DNA from: Bacteroidaceae bacterium | GTDB lineage: Bacteria > Bacteroidota > Bacteroidia > Bacteroidales > Bacteroidaceae | Assembly: GCA_021443335.1 (NCBI GenBank) | Contig: JABUUE010000003.1 | Coordinates: 1 to 40,154, forward strand | Reading direction: 5' to 3' | DNA: 40,154 nucleotides | Shown: positions 30,041-38,798 of the stretch, one piece after another | How positions within the stretch are numbered: the first letter of the stretch is position 1 | Layout: each line of letters begins with the position of its first letter | Translations under genes and position numbers: made by a program | Notes under the pieces: generated by a model | Seen by the model: only the letters and a program-made list of their open reading frames with translations | Told to the model about the DNA's origin: nothing | The model's database searches: none

Positions 30041-30134
30041 ATAAATTGGCATTTATTTTTATTTTCGAACGTGAGTAAGTTATTTAAAGTTACGATTAAG
30101 TGAGCAAAATACAAAATAAATCAGCATTTATTTT
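30011..30134 (-). repeat. Direct repeat of the trxB promoter block
   Basis: A block of about 49 bp (30011-30060) recurs at 30086-30134, 75 bp away, with 35 identical leading bases. In the distal copy the last base of the -7 element has changed (TAACTTTA), which should disable it. Confidence 0.8.
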
Positions 30135-30167
30135 GCACTTTGCAACACAGTTGCATAAATAAACTTG

Positions 30168-30175
30168 TAATTTTG
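30168..30175 (+). promoter_or_regulatory. Candidate -7 element for the metal permease
   Basis: TAATTTTG on the plus strand, about 54 bp before the start codon; the nearest TTTG is 25 bp upstream, longer than ideal. Confidence 0.45.
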
Positions 30176-30228
30176 CATTGTTTAAAATGACAACCTACAC
30201 ACTCACGACCATCTGATAACATATAATT

Positions 30229-31533
30229 ATGGAAGGAATTACAAGTTTATTGTGGAAGATTCTTGACATTATCAACGAAATGTCGCCTTTTCTGTTATTA
30301 GGATTCTTGTTGGCAGGATTGATGCACACTTTCATCCCCGCCACTTTATACAGCAAGTATCTGTCGCGCGGCAATTTCAGGTCCGTTGTTTATTCCACGC
30401 TGTTGGGAGTTCCGCTGCCATTATGCTCTTGCGGCGTTATTCCAACTGCAATGTCATTGCGCAGAGAGGGAGCGTCGAAGGGAGCAACCATTTCCTTCCT
30501 TATCGCTACTCCACAGACAGGTGTCGATTCCATTTTTGCCACATATTCCCTTATGGGTTTGCCTTTTGCCATAATTCGTCCAATAGCGGCAATATTCACG
30601 GCTTTGTTTGGTGGTCATATTGTAAACATAGCAAATAAAACAGACAAGTGCAACGGCGCCTGTGAGTCTTCATATTCAAAACAGACTGACATCGCGAAAG
30701 TCCAGTCGATATCATGCGTAAAAGAAAAGCTTTCATTTGTTTCGCGTCTTAAAGAGGCTGTCAACTACGCTTTTGTGGAGATGATGCAAGACATCGGAAA
30801 GTGGCTTGTCGTCGGACTTATTGTTGCTGGACTTATAGCTGTTCTTGTGCCCGACAGTTTCTTTGCCGTTTTTAAGGGTAACACTATGCTGAGCATGCTC
30901 CTTGTTTTATGTGTTGCCATTCCGATGTACATCTGCGCCACCGGAAGCATTCCGATAGCTGTTGCTTTGATGATGAAAGGCCTTACTCCCGGCGCTGCCT
31001 TGGTTATGCTCATGGCAGGACCGGCGTGCAATGTTGCGTCAATCTTGGTCATTAACAAGGTGTTAGGCAGAAAGACTCTTATCGCCTACCTTCTTTCCAT
31101 CATTTTAGGCAGTATCGCTTTCGGAGTTGTCATTGACACTTTCTTGCCAGCGTCATGGTTTGTTCCTTCAATGCTTTCAGCCGACTGCTGTCATGGAGAG
31201 GAGTTGTCATGGTTTAATTTAGGTTGTACTATTCTACTTGCGCTTCTTCTTATCAACGCTCTAATACACAATCACAATCACTCACACAACCATGATTGCC
31301 AGGCAAGCCTTATTGAAGATGACGAACAGTCTGCTGCCCGTTTGCGATTTGTCATAAAAGGTTTGAATTGCACACATTGCCGCGCCAATGCTCTCGAAGC
31401 CTTGAAATCCATTCCTGGCACCCAAACAGCGGATATAGACCTCGCAACAGGCAATTCTTATTTAATAGGAGATGTTACAATAGAGCAAGTAAGAGAAGCC
31501 ATTGAGTCTTTGGGATTCGAGGTTGTAAGCTAA
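30229..31533 (+). CDS. SO_0444-type metal efflux permease with C-terminal HMA domain
   Basis: Inner-membrane permease of the DUF318/ArsP-like group, predicted to export Cu, Zn or a similar ion. Two bundles of helices flank a variable cytoplasmic loop (about 135-170). The first bundle has GVPLPLCSCGVIPTAMSLRREGASKGA (Cys66, Cys68) and ATPQTGVDS; the second has YICATGSIPIAVALMMKGLTPGAALVMLMAGPACN. After the last helix comes a His-rich tail (HNHNHSHNH) and then a heavy-metal-associated domain (about 374-434) with the binding motif Cys381-Thr-His-Cys384. The HMA and His-rich parts could load or sense metal. Single gene, divergent from trxB. The metal is not identifiable from sequence. Confidence 0.87.
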   Translation: MEGITSLLWKILDIINEMSPFLLLGFLLAGLMHTFIPATLYSKYLSRGNFRSVVYSTLLGVPLPLCSCGVIPTAMSLRREGASKGATISFLIATPQTGVDSIFATYSLMGLPFAIIRPIAAIFTALFGGHIVNIANKTDKCNGACESSYSKQTDIAKVQSISCVKEKLSFVSRLKEAVNYAFVEMMQDIGKWLVVGLIVAGLIAVLVPDSFFAVFKGNTMLSMLLVLCVAIPMYICATGSIPIAVALMMKGLTPGAALVMLMAGPACNVASILVINKVLGRKTLIAYLLSIILGSIAFGVVIDTFLPASWFVPSMLSADCCHGEELSWFNLGCTILLALLLINALIHNHNHSHNHDCQASLIEDDEQSAARLRFVIKGLNCTHCRANALEALKSIPGTQTADIDLATGNSYLIGDVTIEQVREAIESLGFEVVS

Positions 31534-31614
31534 AAAATAAACTCAAAGAATCATAAGAACTTCAAAATTCCCAAAGCTTCCGAATTCCCGGAGCTCCCGG
31601 ATCATAAACCACGG

Positions 31615-33990
31615 CTAAAACTCGCAAATGATTTTTCCGTTTATAGTTCTGCCAGTCAGATAATTTGGAACGGCAAACTGATGGTTGGTGATGTCAGTCA
31701 CCCAGTAATAGCTGTTCACATTGTTGATGCCAAGAATGTTGAGACCATCAATGCCCAACCACAAGTTTCGCACCACAGCCTTCTTCTTCAGATTCTTTAT
31801 CAGACGATAAGACATACCAACATCTACTCGGCGGTAAGGTGACGCTCTGAAAGGCACATCCGACAGTTTTCGGTGCGGAGCTCCAAATGGCAGTCCGTCG
31901 GCAAAAGCTATTTTCACTGCCACCTTCCAGCGGTCAGTGCCAGGGAAATAGTCTGTGAAATAAAGGTTTATGGCATAACGCTGATCCGTTGGCATAGGAA
32001 CAGTCTTTCCGTCCATCTTCATCATTGCCCTCATCAGCGAGAAAGAAATCCAGGAGTCTGTTCCCTCAACAAACTCGCCGTAAAGTTTCAAGTCCAATCC
32101 CAAAGCGTAACCGCTTACCTGCTGCGATGCGTCATATACAATCTTCACATTGTTCACACTGTAAGGTATGATATTCGACAGCAGCTTGTAGTAAGCCTCT
32201 GAGGTGAACTTGAACTTACGCTTTGCTAATTTGAAGCGGAAGTCCATTCCTGCAATGAAATGTATTGAGCGTTGCGACTTGATGTTTCTGTTCAGTTGCG
32301 CCACAGTAATTCCGTTTTCAGTTATCGTGTCGCGCAGTTCCTTGTAGAACGGAGCCTGATAATAGATACCCGAGGCGAAACGGAAAGTCATGTTATTGTT
32401 GAAAGCAGGAACGACAGCGAAAGACACTCTCGGCGAAAGCAAACTCTCGTTGTTGAAATTCCAGTGAGAGTAGCGCAAGCCGTAGGTCAGCGTGTAAAAA
32501 GATTTTTCCGAGGGCGACATCCACTTGTACGTATCTTGCACAAAAGCCTCCACTCTGTTGGCTTTGAGTTCGTTACGCGAGTTCAGCGAATAAATCATTT
32601 GCAGTCTGTCGCCCGTGTGTGGCATAGTGTAACCCGCAGAGTCGCGCATCTCGTATTCGCGGCTTTGCTCCGAGATATTCTCCATTTTATAGGTCACGCC
32701 GGCAAGCCACTGATGTTTCTTCGTGTTATGGCTGAAGAGCAGTTTCAAACTCTTCACATTTGCCTGAAGATAGTTTCTCGCGTGCTCGGCATAAGTGCCC
32801 ACGCCGATGTTCGTTGCCCCTTCAGTCTCGCTTATTTCCGACAGCCAGTACTGCCCCTGAATGTCATATTTTTCCTGCTCGTTAGTGAAGAAAGCTGAGC
32901 CGAGAAGTTGCAGAGACGTCTTATCATTAAACTTATAAGTCAGTCCGATGCTACCGAAATAAGTGCGGAAAATGTCCTTCTCCCAACCGTCGAAATAAAC
33001 AAGGAAAGTTTTCACACTCTCCATCGTTCCGAACTTCGTCTCGCGGCTTTTGGGCGTGAAGTTATAGTTATTCAGCGATATGTCTCCGAGCAGTTCAATC
33101 TTGAATTTGCTTGTGGGCTCAAAGGTCAGATATGTCTGATAGTCAAAGAAGTTAGGGTCGTATTCCGCCTTGTTGTCGCCGCCCTTTATCATCAGCTCGT
33201 TAGTCTTGTATCTCACGCCGTTTTGCCATGAGAACTTCTTGGTCATAAAGCCTAAATAAACAGAGCCTCCAAGCAAACTTGCCATCACACTTGCTTCGAA
33301 AGGTCGCGGCTTCTTGTAGGTTATGTTCAGCGCCGACGACATCTTGTCGCCGAATTTCGGTTCAAAACCTCCAGAAGAGAAATCCACGCGCTCCACCATG
33401 TCCGGATTAATTATAGACAAACCTTCCTGCTGACCGCTGCGAACGAGGAACGGGCGGTAAATCTCCACATTATTTATATATACGGAGTTCTCGTCAAACG
33501 AACCTCCGCGCACATTATACTGCGATGAAAGTTCATTGTGAGAGGAGACACCTGCCTGCTGTTGAATCATTTCCTCCACGGCGTTGCCTGTTGTTGACGG
33601 ACCGAATTTCACATCCTCTAATTCCAGTTTCTGCGTCATGTTTGTCTGTCGGCGCTCCTCTGTCACCAAAACATCGCTGAGCAAAGTCTCGTCCTCACTC
33701 AGTTGCACCGTCAGCGTCAGTTTGCCTTTTGGGTTGCGGAATATGCGCGTCTTGCTCTGAAAGCCAATCATCGAGAAACGCACAGCCACGCTGTCTGCCG
33801 AACTTCCCGTGAGCGAATATTCACCCTTCAGGTTGGTCATCGTCATCTTGCCTTGCGAAGGAATTGCCACCGTGCAGAACTCCACAGGCAAGCCGTTGTT
33901 GTCGGTTACGCGCCCATGAAGCGAGAATGTCTGCGCCTTGACAGAAAGCGCAAGCATCAAAAAACATATTATGGAAAGAACGTGTTTCAA
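31615..33990 (-). CDS. TonB-dependent outer-membrane receptor
   Basis: A 791-residue receptor for energised uptake. Signal peptide MKHVLSIICFLMLALSVKA, CarboxypepD-regulatory-like domain (about 21-105; FSLHGRVTDNNGLPVEFCTV), plug domain (about 110-230; VEEMIQQQAGVSSHNELSSQYNVRGGSFDENSVYINNVEIYRP), then the beta barrel to the C-terminal phenylalanine (KIICEF). The start codon is TTG: an in-frame stop lies three codons upstream, and the next ATG would delete the signal peptide. No SusD partner is adjacent, so it is not a standard PUL receptor; a metal chelate or small nutrient is likely. It is the last gene of a minus-strand run, 95 bp after the AGCS gene. Confidence 0.9.
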   Translation of the reverse strand: MKHVLSIICFLMLALSVKAQTFSLHGRVTDNNGLPVEFCTVAIPSQGKMTMTNLKGEYSLTGSSADSVAVRFSMIGFQSKTRIFRNPKGKLTLTVQLSEDETLLSDVLVTEERRQTNMTQKLELEDVKFGPSTTGNAVEEMIQQQAGVSSHNELSSQYNVRGGSFDENSVYINNVEIYRPFLVRSGQQEGLSIINPDMVERVDFSSGGFEPKFGDKMSSALNITYKKPRPFEASVMASLLGGSVYLGFMTKKFSWQNGVRYKTNELMIKGGDNKAEYDPNFFDYQTYLTFEPTSKFKIELLGDISLNNYNFTPKSRETKFGTMESVKTFLVYFDGWEKDIFRTYFGSIGLTYKFNDKTSLQLLGSAFFTNEQEKYDIQGQYWLSEISETEGATNIGVGTYAEHARNYLQANVKSLKLLFSHNTKKHQWLAGVTYKMENISEQSREYEMRDSAGYTMPHTGDRLQMIYSLNSRNELKANRVEAFVQDTYKWMSPSEKSFYTLTYGLRYSHWNFNNESLLSPRVSFAVVPAFNNNMTFRFASGIYYQAPFYKELRDTITENGITVAQLNRNIKSQRSIHFIAGMDFRFKLAKRKFKFTSEAYYKLLSNIIPYSVNNVKIVYDASQQVSGYALGLDLKLYGEFVEGTDSWISFSLMRAMMKMDGKTVPMPTDQRYAINLYFTDYFPGTDRWKVAVKIAFADGLPFGAPHRKLSDVPFRASPYRRVDVGMSYRLIKNLKKKAVVRNLWLGIDGLNILGINNVNSYYWVTDITNHQFAVPNYLTGRTINGKIICEF

Positions 33991-34085
33991 ACAGTCTTAA
34001 TCAGTTTATATTCAAGTTTTTATTAGGTTATAGGTTTAACCTCAGACCTTTAATAACCTCCAATCTTTAACCTCACCTCAGACCT

Positions 34086-35429
34086 TTAGTTGTCAAATCT
34101 GTCTAACCTGCCTCTCCAAAGATATTTCTTTGTCTCGTGTACGATTATTCCGTTCAGGAACAGCAGCGAGAGCAGATTCGGGATAGCCATCAGCGCGTTC
34201 AGACAGTCGGAAAGGTTCCACACAAGATTAAGGTCCATTGTTGCGCCAACGAATATCGCCAAGACATAAACAACTCGGTAATATTTGTTTATATTCTTTA
34301 TTTTCAGATATTCCGCAGCTCTCTCGCCGTAAATCTCCCAGCCAAGAATTGTTGAGAAGGCAAAGGTGAGCATGCCAAAGGTGAGCAAAGGCTCTCCGAA
34401 GTAAGGAATCTTTGAGAAAGCCATCTTTGTCAGAGTTCCGCCATTGTCGTACGAGATGTCAGGGTAGGCTATGATGCTGCTTACCACGACAATACCCGTC
34501 AAAGCGCAGATGATGACAGTGTCCCAGAATGTTCCGCTCGAACTCACTAATGCCTGACGCACAGGGTTTCTTGTCTGTGCAGCGGCTGCCACGATAGGCG
34601 CGCTGCCCATTCCCGACTCGTTAGAGAACAGTCCTCTCGCTATACCGTAACGGCAAGCCATCATTACCGTTCCACCAGCCAGACCGCCGCCAGCGGCTTC
34701 CGGACAAAGAGCGCTTTTCAGGATGAGAGTTATTGCCGGCCACACATACTCGTGGTTGATGCAGAGAATGGCTATGCAGCCCAAGACATATAGCACAGCC
34801 ATAAAAGGCACAAGCATTGTGCAGAACCTTGCTATGCTCTTTATTCCGCCTATAAGTACAAGACCTGCAAGAATCATGATTAGCAAACCAGTAACCCATG
34901 TCGGGATGCTGAAACTCTCTCGCACTATTGTTGATATGGCGTTTGCCTGCACTGTGTCGCCGATGCCAAAAGCAGCAAGGGCAGTGAGAATGGCGAAAGC
35001 CACGCCAAGCCATTTCCAGCCAAGACCTTTCTCCAAAGCGTACATCGGACCGCCTTGAATCTTGCCGTTCTCGTCAACATTGCGGTATTTCACCGCCAAC
35101 AGTCCTTCGGCGTATTTCGTTGATATTCCGAACACGCCTGTCACCCAGCACCAGAACACAGCTCCCGGTCCGCCGAGTGATATGGCGGTGGCAACACCCA
35201 CGATGTTTCCCGTGCCTATTGTGGCAGCAAGGGCGGTGGCAAGAGCACCGAATTGCGACACCTCTCCGTCGGCATCCTTGTCTTTCTTAAACGAAAGTTT
35301 TATTGCCTTGAAGATGTGTCTTTGTGGAAATCGCAGTCTTATGGTGAGGAACAGATGAGTGCCGAGAAGCATTATAATCATCGGCCAGCCCCATAATATT
35401 CCTGATATTTCTTCTAAAATCTCATTCAA
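34086..35429 (-). CDS. Alanine/glycine:cation symporter (AGCS family)
   Basis: Sodium-coupled amino-acid uptake carrier of the inner membrane, 447 residues and about 11 helices. Family signatures: ISGILWGWPMIIMLLGTHLFLTIRL at the N-terminus, GALATALAATIGTGNIVGVATAI, GGPMYALEKGLGWKWLG, and RYGIARGLFSNESGMGSAPIVAAAA. The start is TTG; the next ATG is 16 codons in and would cut into the conserved N-terminal segment, so the TTG is favoured. It lies about 100 bp from both neighbours in the minus-strand run. Confidence 0.92.
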   Translation of the reverse strand: MNEILEEISGILWGWPMIIMLLGTHLFLTIRLRFPQRHIFKAIKLSFKKDKDADGEVSQFGALATALAATIGTGNIVGVATAISLGGPGAVFWCWVTGVFGISTKYAEGLLAVKYRNVDENGKIQGGPMYALEKGLGWKWLGVAFAILTALAAFGIGDTVQANAISTIVRESFSIPTWVTGLLIMILAGLVLIGGIKSIARFCTMLVPFMAVLYVLGCIAILCINHEYVWPAITLILKSALCPEAAGGGLAGGTVMMACRYGIARGLFSNESGMGSAPIVAAAAQTRNPVRQALVSSSGTFWDTVIICALTGIVVVSSIIAYPDISYDNGGTLTKMAFSKIPYFGEPLLTFGMLTFAFSTILGWEIYGERAAEYLKIKNINKYYRVVYVLAIFVGATMDLNLVWNLSDCLNALMAIPNLLSLLFLNGIIVHETKKYLWRGRLDRFDN

Positions 35430-35531
35430 AACTGAGCAATTTGTTTTTAGGTTTCTGTTTAGGATTCAAGCACTTAATAAGACTATTGTCCTTTAACTAC
35501 ACGTTAACTTCCTTTTAACTCCACATTAATT

Positions 35532-36098
35532 TCATACTTCCATTGCCTCATCGCCAGTCAATTCGTCGATGACAAGAGGTTTCACAGTCATTCCTCCGTT
35601 CTTGTTCAGCAGAAGTTGTAGGGTAATGTAGTTCTCCGAGTTGTCGTCAGGTTCGCCTACGCCGACCACGAATTTCAGGCTTCCGCCCTCCGTTTCCATG
35701 TATGTCATTGCAAGCAGAGAGAAGCTGCTGTAGAGCGCTTTTTCTATATGTTCCTTGAAATTCTCCTTTGTAAACGATTTTGAGAAAGCCACAGAACCGT
35801 CCTGTCGCAAAATCTCCAGGCTCACGCGGTTGTCGTAATACTTGTCGCCCGTCGCCTCGTCCTTTATTGTTGGCAGGTTTTTGTCGGCCTTGCGCAGCGT
35901 GTTTACCGTGTATTGCTCGCCGCCCCAATCTACTATGTTTGAGTCGTCGATGGAATCCTTGGCTATTGTACCCTTAGGCTTTTCTGGCTCCTTAGGAATC
36001 TTCACTATTATCACGTCGTCCTTCTTCTTCTCCTTGCACGAGGTGGTGGCAAATGTCAGTCCGAACGATAAGATTAAAAGTATGGCTATATTTCTCAT
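35532..36098 (-). CDS. DUF4738-like lipoprotein
   Basis: A 188-residue lipoprotein: signal peptide with lipobox FATTSC (Cys21), a charged stretch (KEKKKDD...KIPKEPEKPKG) and a globular domain from about residue 55 (VDWGGEQYTVNTLRKADKNLPTIKDEATGDKYYDNRVSLEILRQDGS, then a predicted helix KENFKEHIEKAL and strands). It resembles the Bacteroidota family DUF4738, for which no function is known. The Lys-Asp-Glu residues after the Cys could favour surface export, but this is not certain. It follows the DUF4834 gene by 73 bp. Confidence 0.75.
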   Translation of the reverse strand: MRNIAILLILSFGLTFATTSCKEKKKDDVIIVKIPKEPEKPKGTIAKDSIDDSNIVDWGGEQYTVNTLRKADKNLPTIKDEATGDKYYDNRVSLEILRQDGSVAFSKSFTKENFKEHIEKALYSSFSLLAMTYMETEGGSLKFVVGVGEPDDNSENYITLQLLLNKNGGMTVKPLVIDELTGDEAMEV

Positions 36099-36171
36099 GT
36101 TTTAATAGGTTCGATAGTTTATAATATAACGTACAATATGCAGTTTTAGTGTATAGTAATGGTAAAAAACA

Positions 36172-36426
36172 TCAGTTTTCTATCTCCTCAAAATCCACAT
36201 ATTCACCCTCGTTCTCCTTGAAGATTCGCTTTTTACCGCCGTTGTTGCCCATGGCTGAAGCCCCGTCGTCATGGTTGTAGCCGTAGTCGCGCCTTTGGTT
36301 TTCGCGTCGTCTGTTGCTTCCATTATACGAGTTACCCTTGATGAAGTTCCACACCCTGAGCAGCAGTCCGCCGGCAAAGAGCAGGGGGACGAGAATTAAC
36401 AATAAAAGACAGCCTAATATTTTCAT
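36172..36426 (-). CDS. DUF4834-like small membrane protein
   Basis: An 84-residue protein with one N-terminal hydrophobic helix (about 3-27; ILGCLLLLILVPLLFAGGLLLRVWNFI), followed by a polar, Asn/Arg/Gly-rich disordered tail and an acidic end (EGEYVDFEEIEN). This layout is that of DUF4834, a Bacteroidota-specific family of unknown role; the final YVDFEEI-type motif is its conserved end. It lies 36 bp after the ClC gene, probably in the same transcript. Confidence 0.75.
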   Translation of the reverse strand: MKILGCLLLLILVPLLFAGGLLLRVWNFIKGNSYNGSNRRRENQRRDYGYNHDDGASAMGNNGGKKRIFKENEGEYVDFEEIEN

Positions 36427-36462
36427 ACTATTTATTCACGTTTCGCAAGTGAAACCTTCAGG

Positions 36463-38232
36463 TTATTCTTGTGACATATCATAAACCATTTGTCGATACA
36501 CACGATAGACATGCGTCCTCGATATATATCCAATTAGCGTGCCATCGGGAGAGCAGACGGGCAACTGGCTCGCATTAGTCTCGTCAAGCGTCTTCATTAC
36601 CAGCTCCATAGGGTCTGTCGTGCCGATGATGGCGGCAGGCTCCGACATCAGCTGTCTCACCGTGAAATGATTGTACAGCTCAGTGCGGAAAAGCACATGA
36701 CGCAGCTTTGTCATGTCAATCTCTCCGAGCAGATGCCCCGCGTCGTCGAGCACCGGCAGCACGTTGCGTTTCGTGCGGCTCAGGCGTTTTACCAACTGCC
36801 CCAACTGCGCGTCAGGCTCCACCGACTCGTTGCTTTTCTCAATCACATTCTCTATGTTCATCAGCGTCAGCACAGCCTGGTCGGTGTGGTGCGTAAGCAG
36901 TTTTCCCTCGCGTGCCAGTCGTCCGGCATAGATGGAATGAGGCTCAAAGAGATTTATTGTCAGATACGAACTTATCGCCACTATCATCAGCGGAACAAAC
37001 ATGCTGTAGCCGCCCGTTATGTCGGCAATGAGGAAGATGCCTGTCAGCGGAGCATGCATCACGCCAGCCATCACCGCTGCCATGCCGAGCAGGGCGAAGT
37101 TCTTCTCAGGCAGCACCACGCCCATGTCGTAGAAGTTCCACAAGCGTGCAAAGAGGAAGCCGGCAAAAGCGCCGATGAATAGCGAGGGAGCGAAAGTACC
37201 ACCGCAGCCGCCGCCGCCGTTTGTCGCCGATGTGGCAAACACCTTTGTCAGCACAACCATCGCCACATAGATGGTTATCATGTTGCCGTGTCCGGCGAAG
37301 ACAGACGTCTCAAGGAGTTTCGCCCAGTCTTCCTCCGTAGAGCCGTTCAGCAGGATGTTAATGCTCGTGTAGCCCTCACCGTAGAGCGAAGGAAACAGAA
37401 TGATGAGCGAAGAGAGGATGAACGCTCCCACAAACCATTTCAGGTAGAAATGTTCCTTGAGCTTCGCGAACATCCCTTCCGTCACCGCCATCATACGCAT
37501 GAAGTAAAGGCTCACTATTCCGCAGAAAGCTCCGAGCAGGATGTTTGCCGGAATGCGGCTGACGGTCCAGTCGGCATCGAGCGTGAAGTGGAACAGCGAG
37601 TCGCTGCCCATGAAGACATAAGTGAAGCAGGTTGCAGTGACACTCGCAATGAGAATAGGCAGCAGCGCAGCCATCGTCAGGTCTATCATCAGCACTTCGA
37701 GCGTGAACACCAACCCCGCCATTGGAGCCTTGAACACACCTGCTATTGCCGCCGACGCTCCGCAGCCCACAAGCACCATGAGCGACTTATTGTCCAGCCC
37801 GAACATCTTGCCGAGGTTGCTGCCTATAGCCGATCCAGTAAGCACGATAGGAGCCTCTGCACCCACAGAACCACCGCAACCGATGGTTATCGCCGACGCT
37901 ACCACCGACGACCAGCAGTTGTGAGCCCTGATTCTGCTCCTCTTGCGGCTTATGGCATAAAGAATACGTGTTATGCCGTGAGAGATATTGTCTCTCACCA
38001 CATAACGCACAAACACCGCCGTCACGAAAATACCGATGGCGGGATAGAGCATATACAGCCAGTTGAATGTTCCAGGGTCAAAGTTCTGCGTGAGAAGCAG
38101 CTGAACTCTGTGGATTATCCAGTGCAACACAAAGCCCGCCACCGCTGCAAAGAAGCCTACAAAGAGGCTCAGCGCCATAAGCAGTTGTTTGCCCGCAAGG
38201 CGGTTTTTTATCGATGAAAGAAATGTTCTCAT
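36463..38232 (-). CDS. ClC-family chloride transporter with C-terminal CBS pair
   Basis: A 589-residue ClC protein of the inner membrane. The core (about 15-430) has GCGGSVGAEAPIVLTGSAIGS with gating Glu126, the internal proton glutamate position as Glu179 (APMAGLVFTLEVLM), and GGTFAPSLFIGAFAG for the third filter loop, so Cl-/H+ exchange is likely. Two filter motifs differ from the classical form: GSGIP reads SHGIT (84-88) and GREGP reads GAEAP (124-128). Two CBS domains follow (about 465-585; NVLPVLDDAGHLLGEID and ASQLPVCSPDGTLIGYISR). Its ATG overlaps the YrdC stop by 4 bp, so the genes are translationally coupled. Confidence 0.9.
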   Translation of the reverse strand: MRTFLSSIKNRLAGKQLLMALSLFVGFFAAVAGFVLHWIIHRVQLLLTQNFDPGTFNWLYMLYPAIGIFVTAVFVRYVVRDNISHGITRILYAISRKRSRIRAHNCWSSVVASAITIGCGGSVGAEAPIVLTGSAIGSNLGKMFGLDNKSLMVLVGCGASAAIAGVFKAPMAGLVFTLEVLMIDLTMAALLPILIASVTATCFTYVFMGSDSLFHFTLDADWTVSRIPANILLGAFCGIVSLYFMRMMAVTEGMFAKLKEHFYLKWFVGAFILSSLIILFPSLYGEGYTSINILLNGSTEEDWAKLLETSVFAGHGNMITIYVAMVVLTKVFATSATNGGGGCGGTFAPSLFIGAFAGFLFARLWNFYDMGVVLPEKNFALLGMAAVMAGVMHAPLTGIFLIADITGGYSMFVPLMIVAISSYLTINLFEPHSIYAGRLAREGKLLTHHTDQAVLTLMNIENVIEKSNESVEPDAQLGQLVKRLSRTKRNVLPVLDDAGHLLGEIDMTKLRHVLFRTELYNHFTVRQLMSEPAAIIGTTDPMELVMKTLDETNASQLPVCSPDGTLIGYISRTHVYRVYRQMVYDMSQE

Positions 38233-38798
38233 CCTCTAATCACTGTCACCTCACCGTTTCCTCTCAACCTTATCACGCTCGATGGCGCGTGCTTCGTCTT
38301 GTCGCCCCGGCGGAAGGAGCAGACGTAATCTACTGCTTCTATTATCTCCTGGGGTATCTCCTTGAAGGTTCTTGCCGTAGGCTCGCCGCTCACGTTCGCA
38401 CTGGTGGAAACTATCGGCTTTTGGAAGCGGTAGCACAGCTGCTTTGAAAACTCCTCGCGCGTTATTCTTATGCCCACGCTGCCGTCCTCCGCAAGCAGGT
38501 TTGGAGCCAATCCCTGCGCGCCGTCCAGAATCACTGTCGTTGGCGTAGTGGCGAGTTCCATCACATCCCATGCCACCTCAGGAACATTGCGTACATAGCG
38601 CTGTATGCGTGCGTCGCTATCTACCAAGCAGATGAGAGCCTTCGAGTCGTCGCGCCGCTTTATCTTGAAGACCTTCTCCACAGCCTCCGGGTTTGTAGCG
38701 TCGCAGCCTATTCCCCAGATGGTGTCGGTAGGGTAGAGTATAACGCCTCCTTCCTTCAGCACCTTTACGGCATTTTCTATGTCAATTGTACAGTTCAT
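38229..38798 (-). CDS. Threonylcarbamoyl-AMP synthase (YrdC/Sua5 family)
   Basis: Makes threonylcarbamoyl-AMP for the tRNA modification t6A. From the ATG at 38798 it has 189 residues (MNCTIDIENAVKVLKEGG). Family marks: VILYPTDTIWGIGCDATN, KVFKIKRRDDSKALICLV, RITREEFSKQLCYRFQKPIVSTSANVSGEP (positions about 119-150) and the C-terminal SSVIRL. There is no Sua5 C-terminal domain. The frame continues 8 codons upstream to a TTG, but the ATG forms a TGATG overlap with the preceding lipoprotein gene and fits the family N-terminus. A YrdC-ClC gene pair is, as I recall, common in Bacteroidota. Confidence 0.92.
   Translation of the reverse strand: MNCTIDIENAVKVLKEGGVILYPTDTIWGIGCDATNPEAVEKVFKIKRRDDSKALICLVDSDARIQRYVRNVPEVAWDVMELATTPTTVILDGAQGLAPNLLAEDGSVGIRITREEFSKQLCYRFQKPIVSTSANVSGEPTARTFKEIPQEIIEAVDYVCSFRRGDKTKHAPSSVIRLRGNGEVTVIRG

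Noticed and set aside
31534..31614. Terminator between the permease and the TonB receptor
   Set aside because: GC-rich repeats (CCCGGAGCTCCCGG) are present, but no proper stem followed by a T-run could be drawn.
32272..32898. 208-residue plus-strand open frame antisense to the TonB receptor
   Set aside because: Composition is typical of an antisense shadow, and the receptor reads through the whole interval.
34039..34088. Direct repeat ACCTCAGACCTTTA (two copies, 36 bp apart) upstream of the TonB receptor
   Set aside because: Real but short and imperfect in context; no function could be supported, so it was not raised as a finding.
37288..38217. 309-residue plus-strand open frame antisense to the ClC gene
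   Set aside because: It is a His/Arg-rich shadow of the high-GC ClC gene with no domain or start context; the minus-strand ClC is unambiguous.
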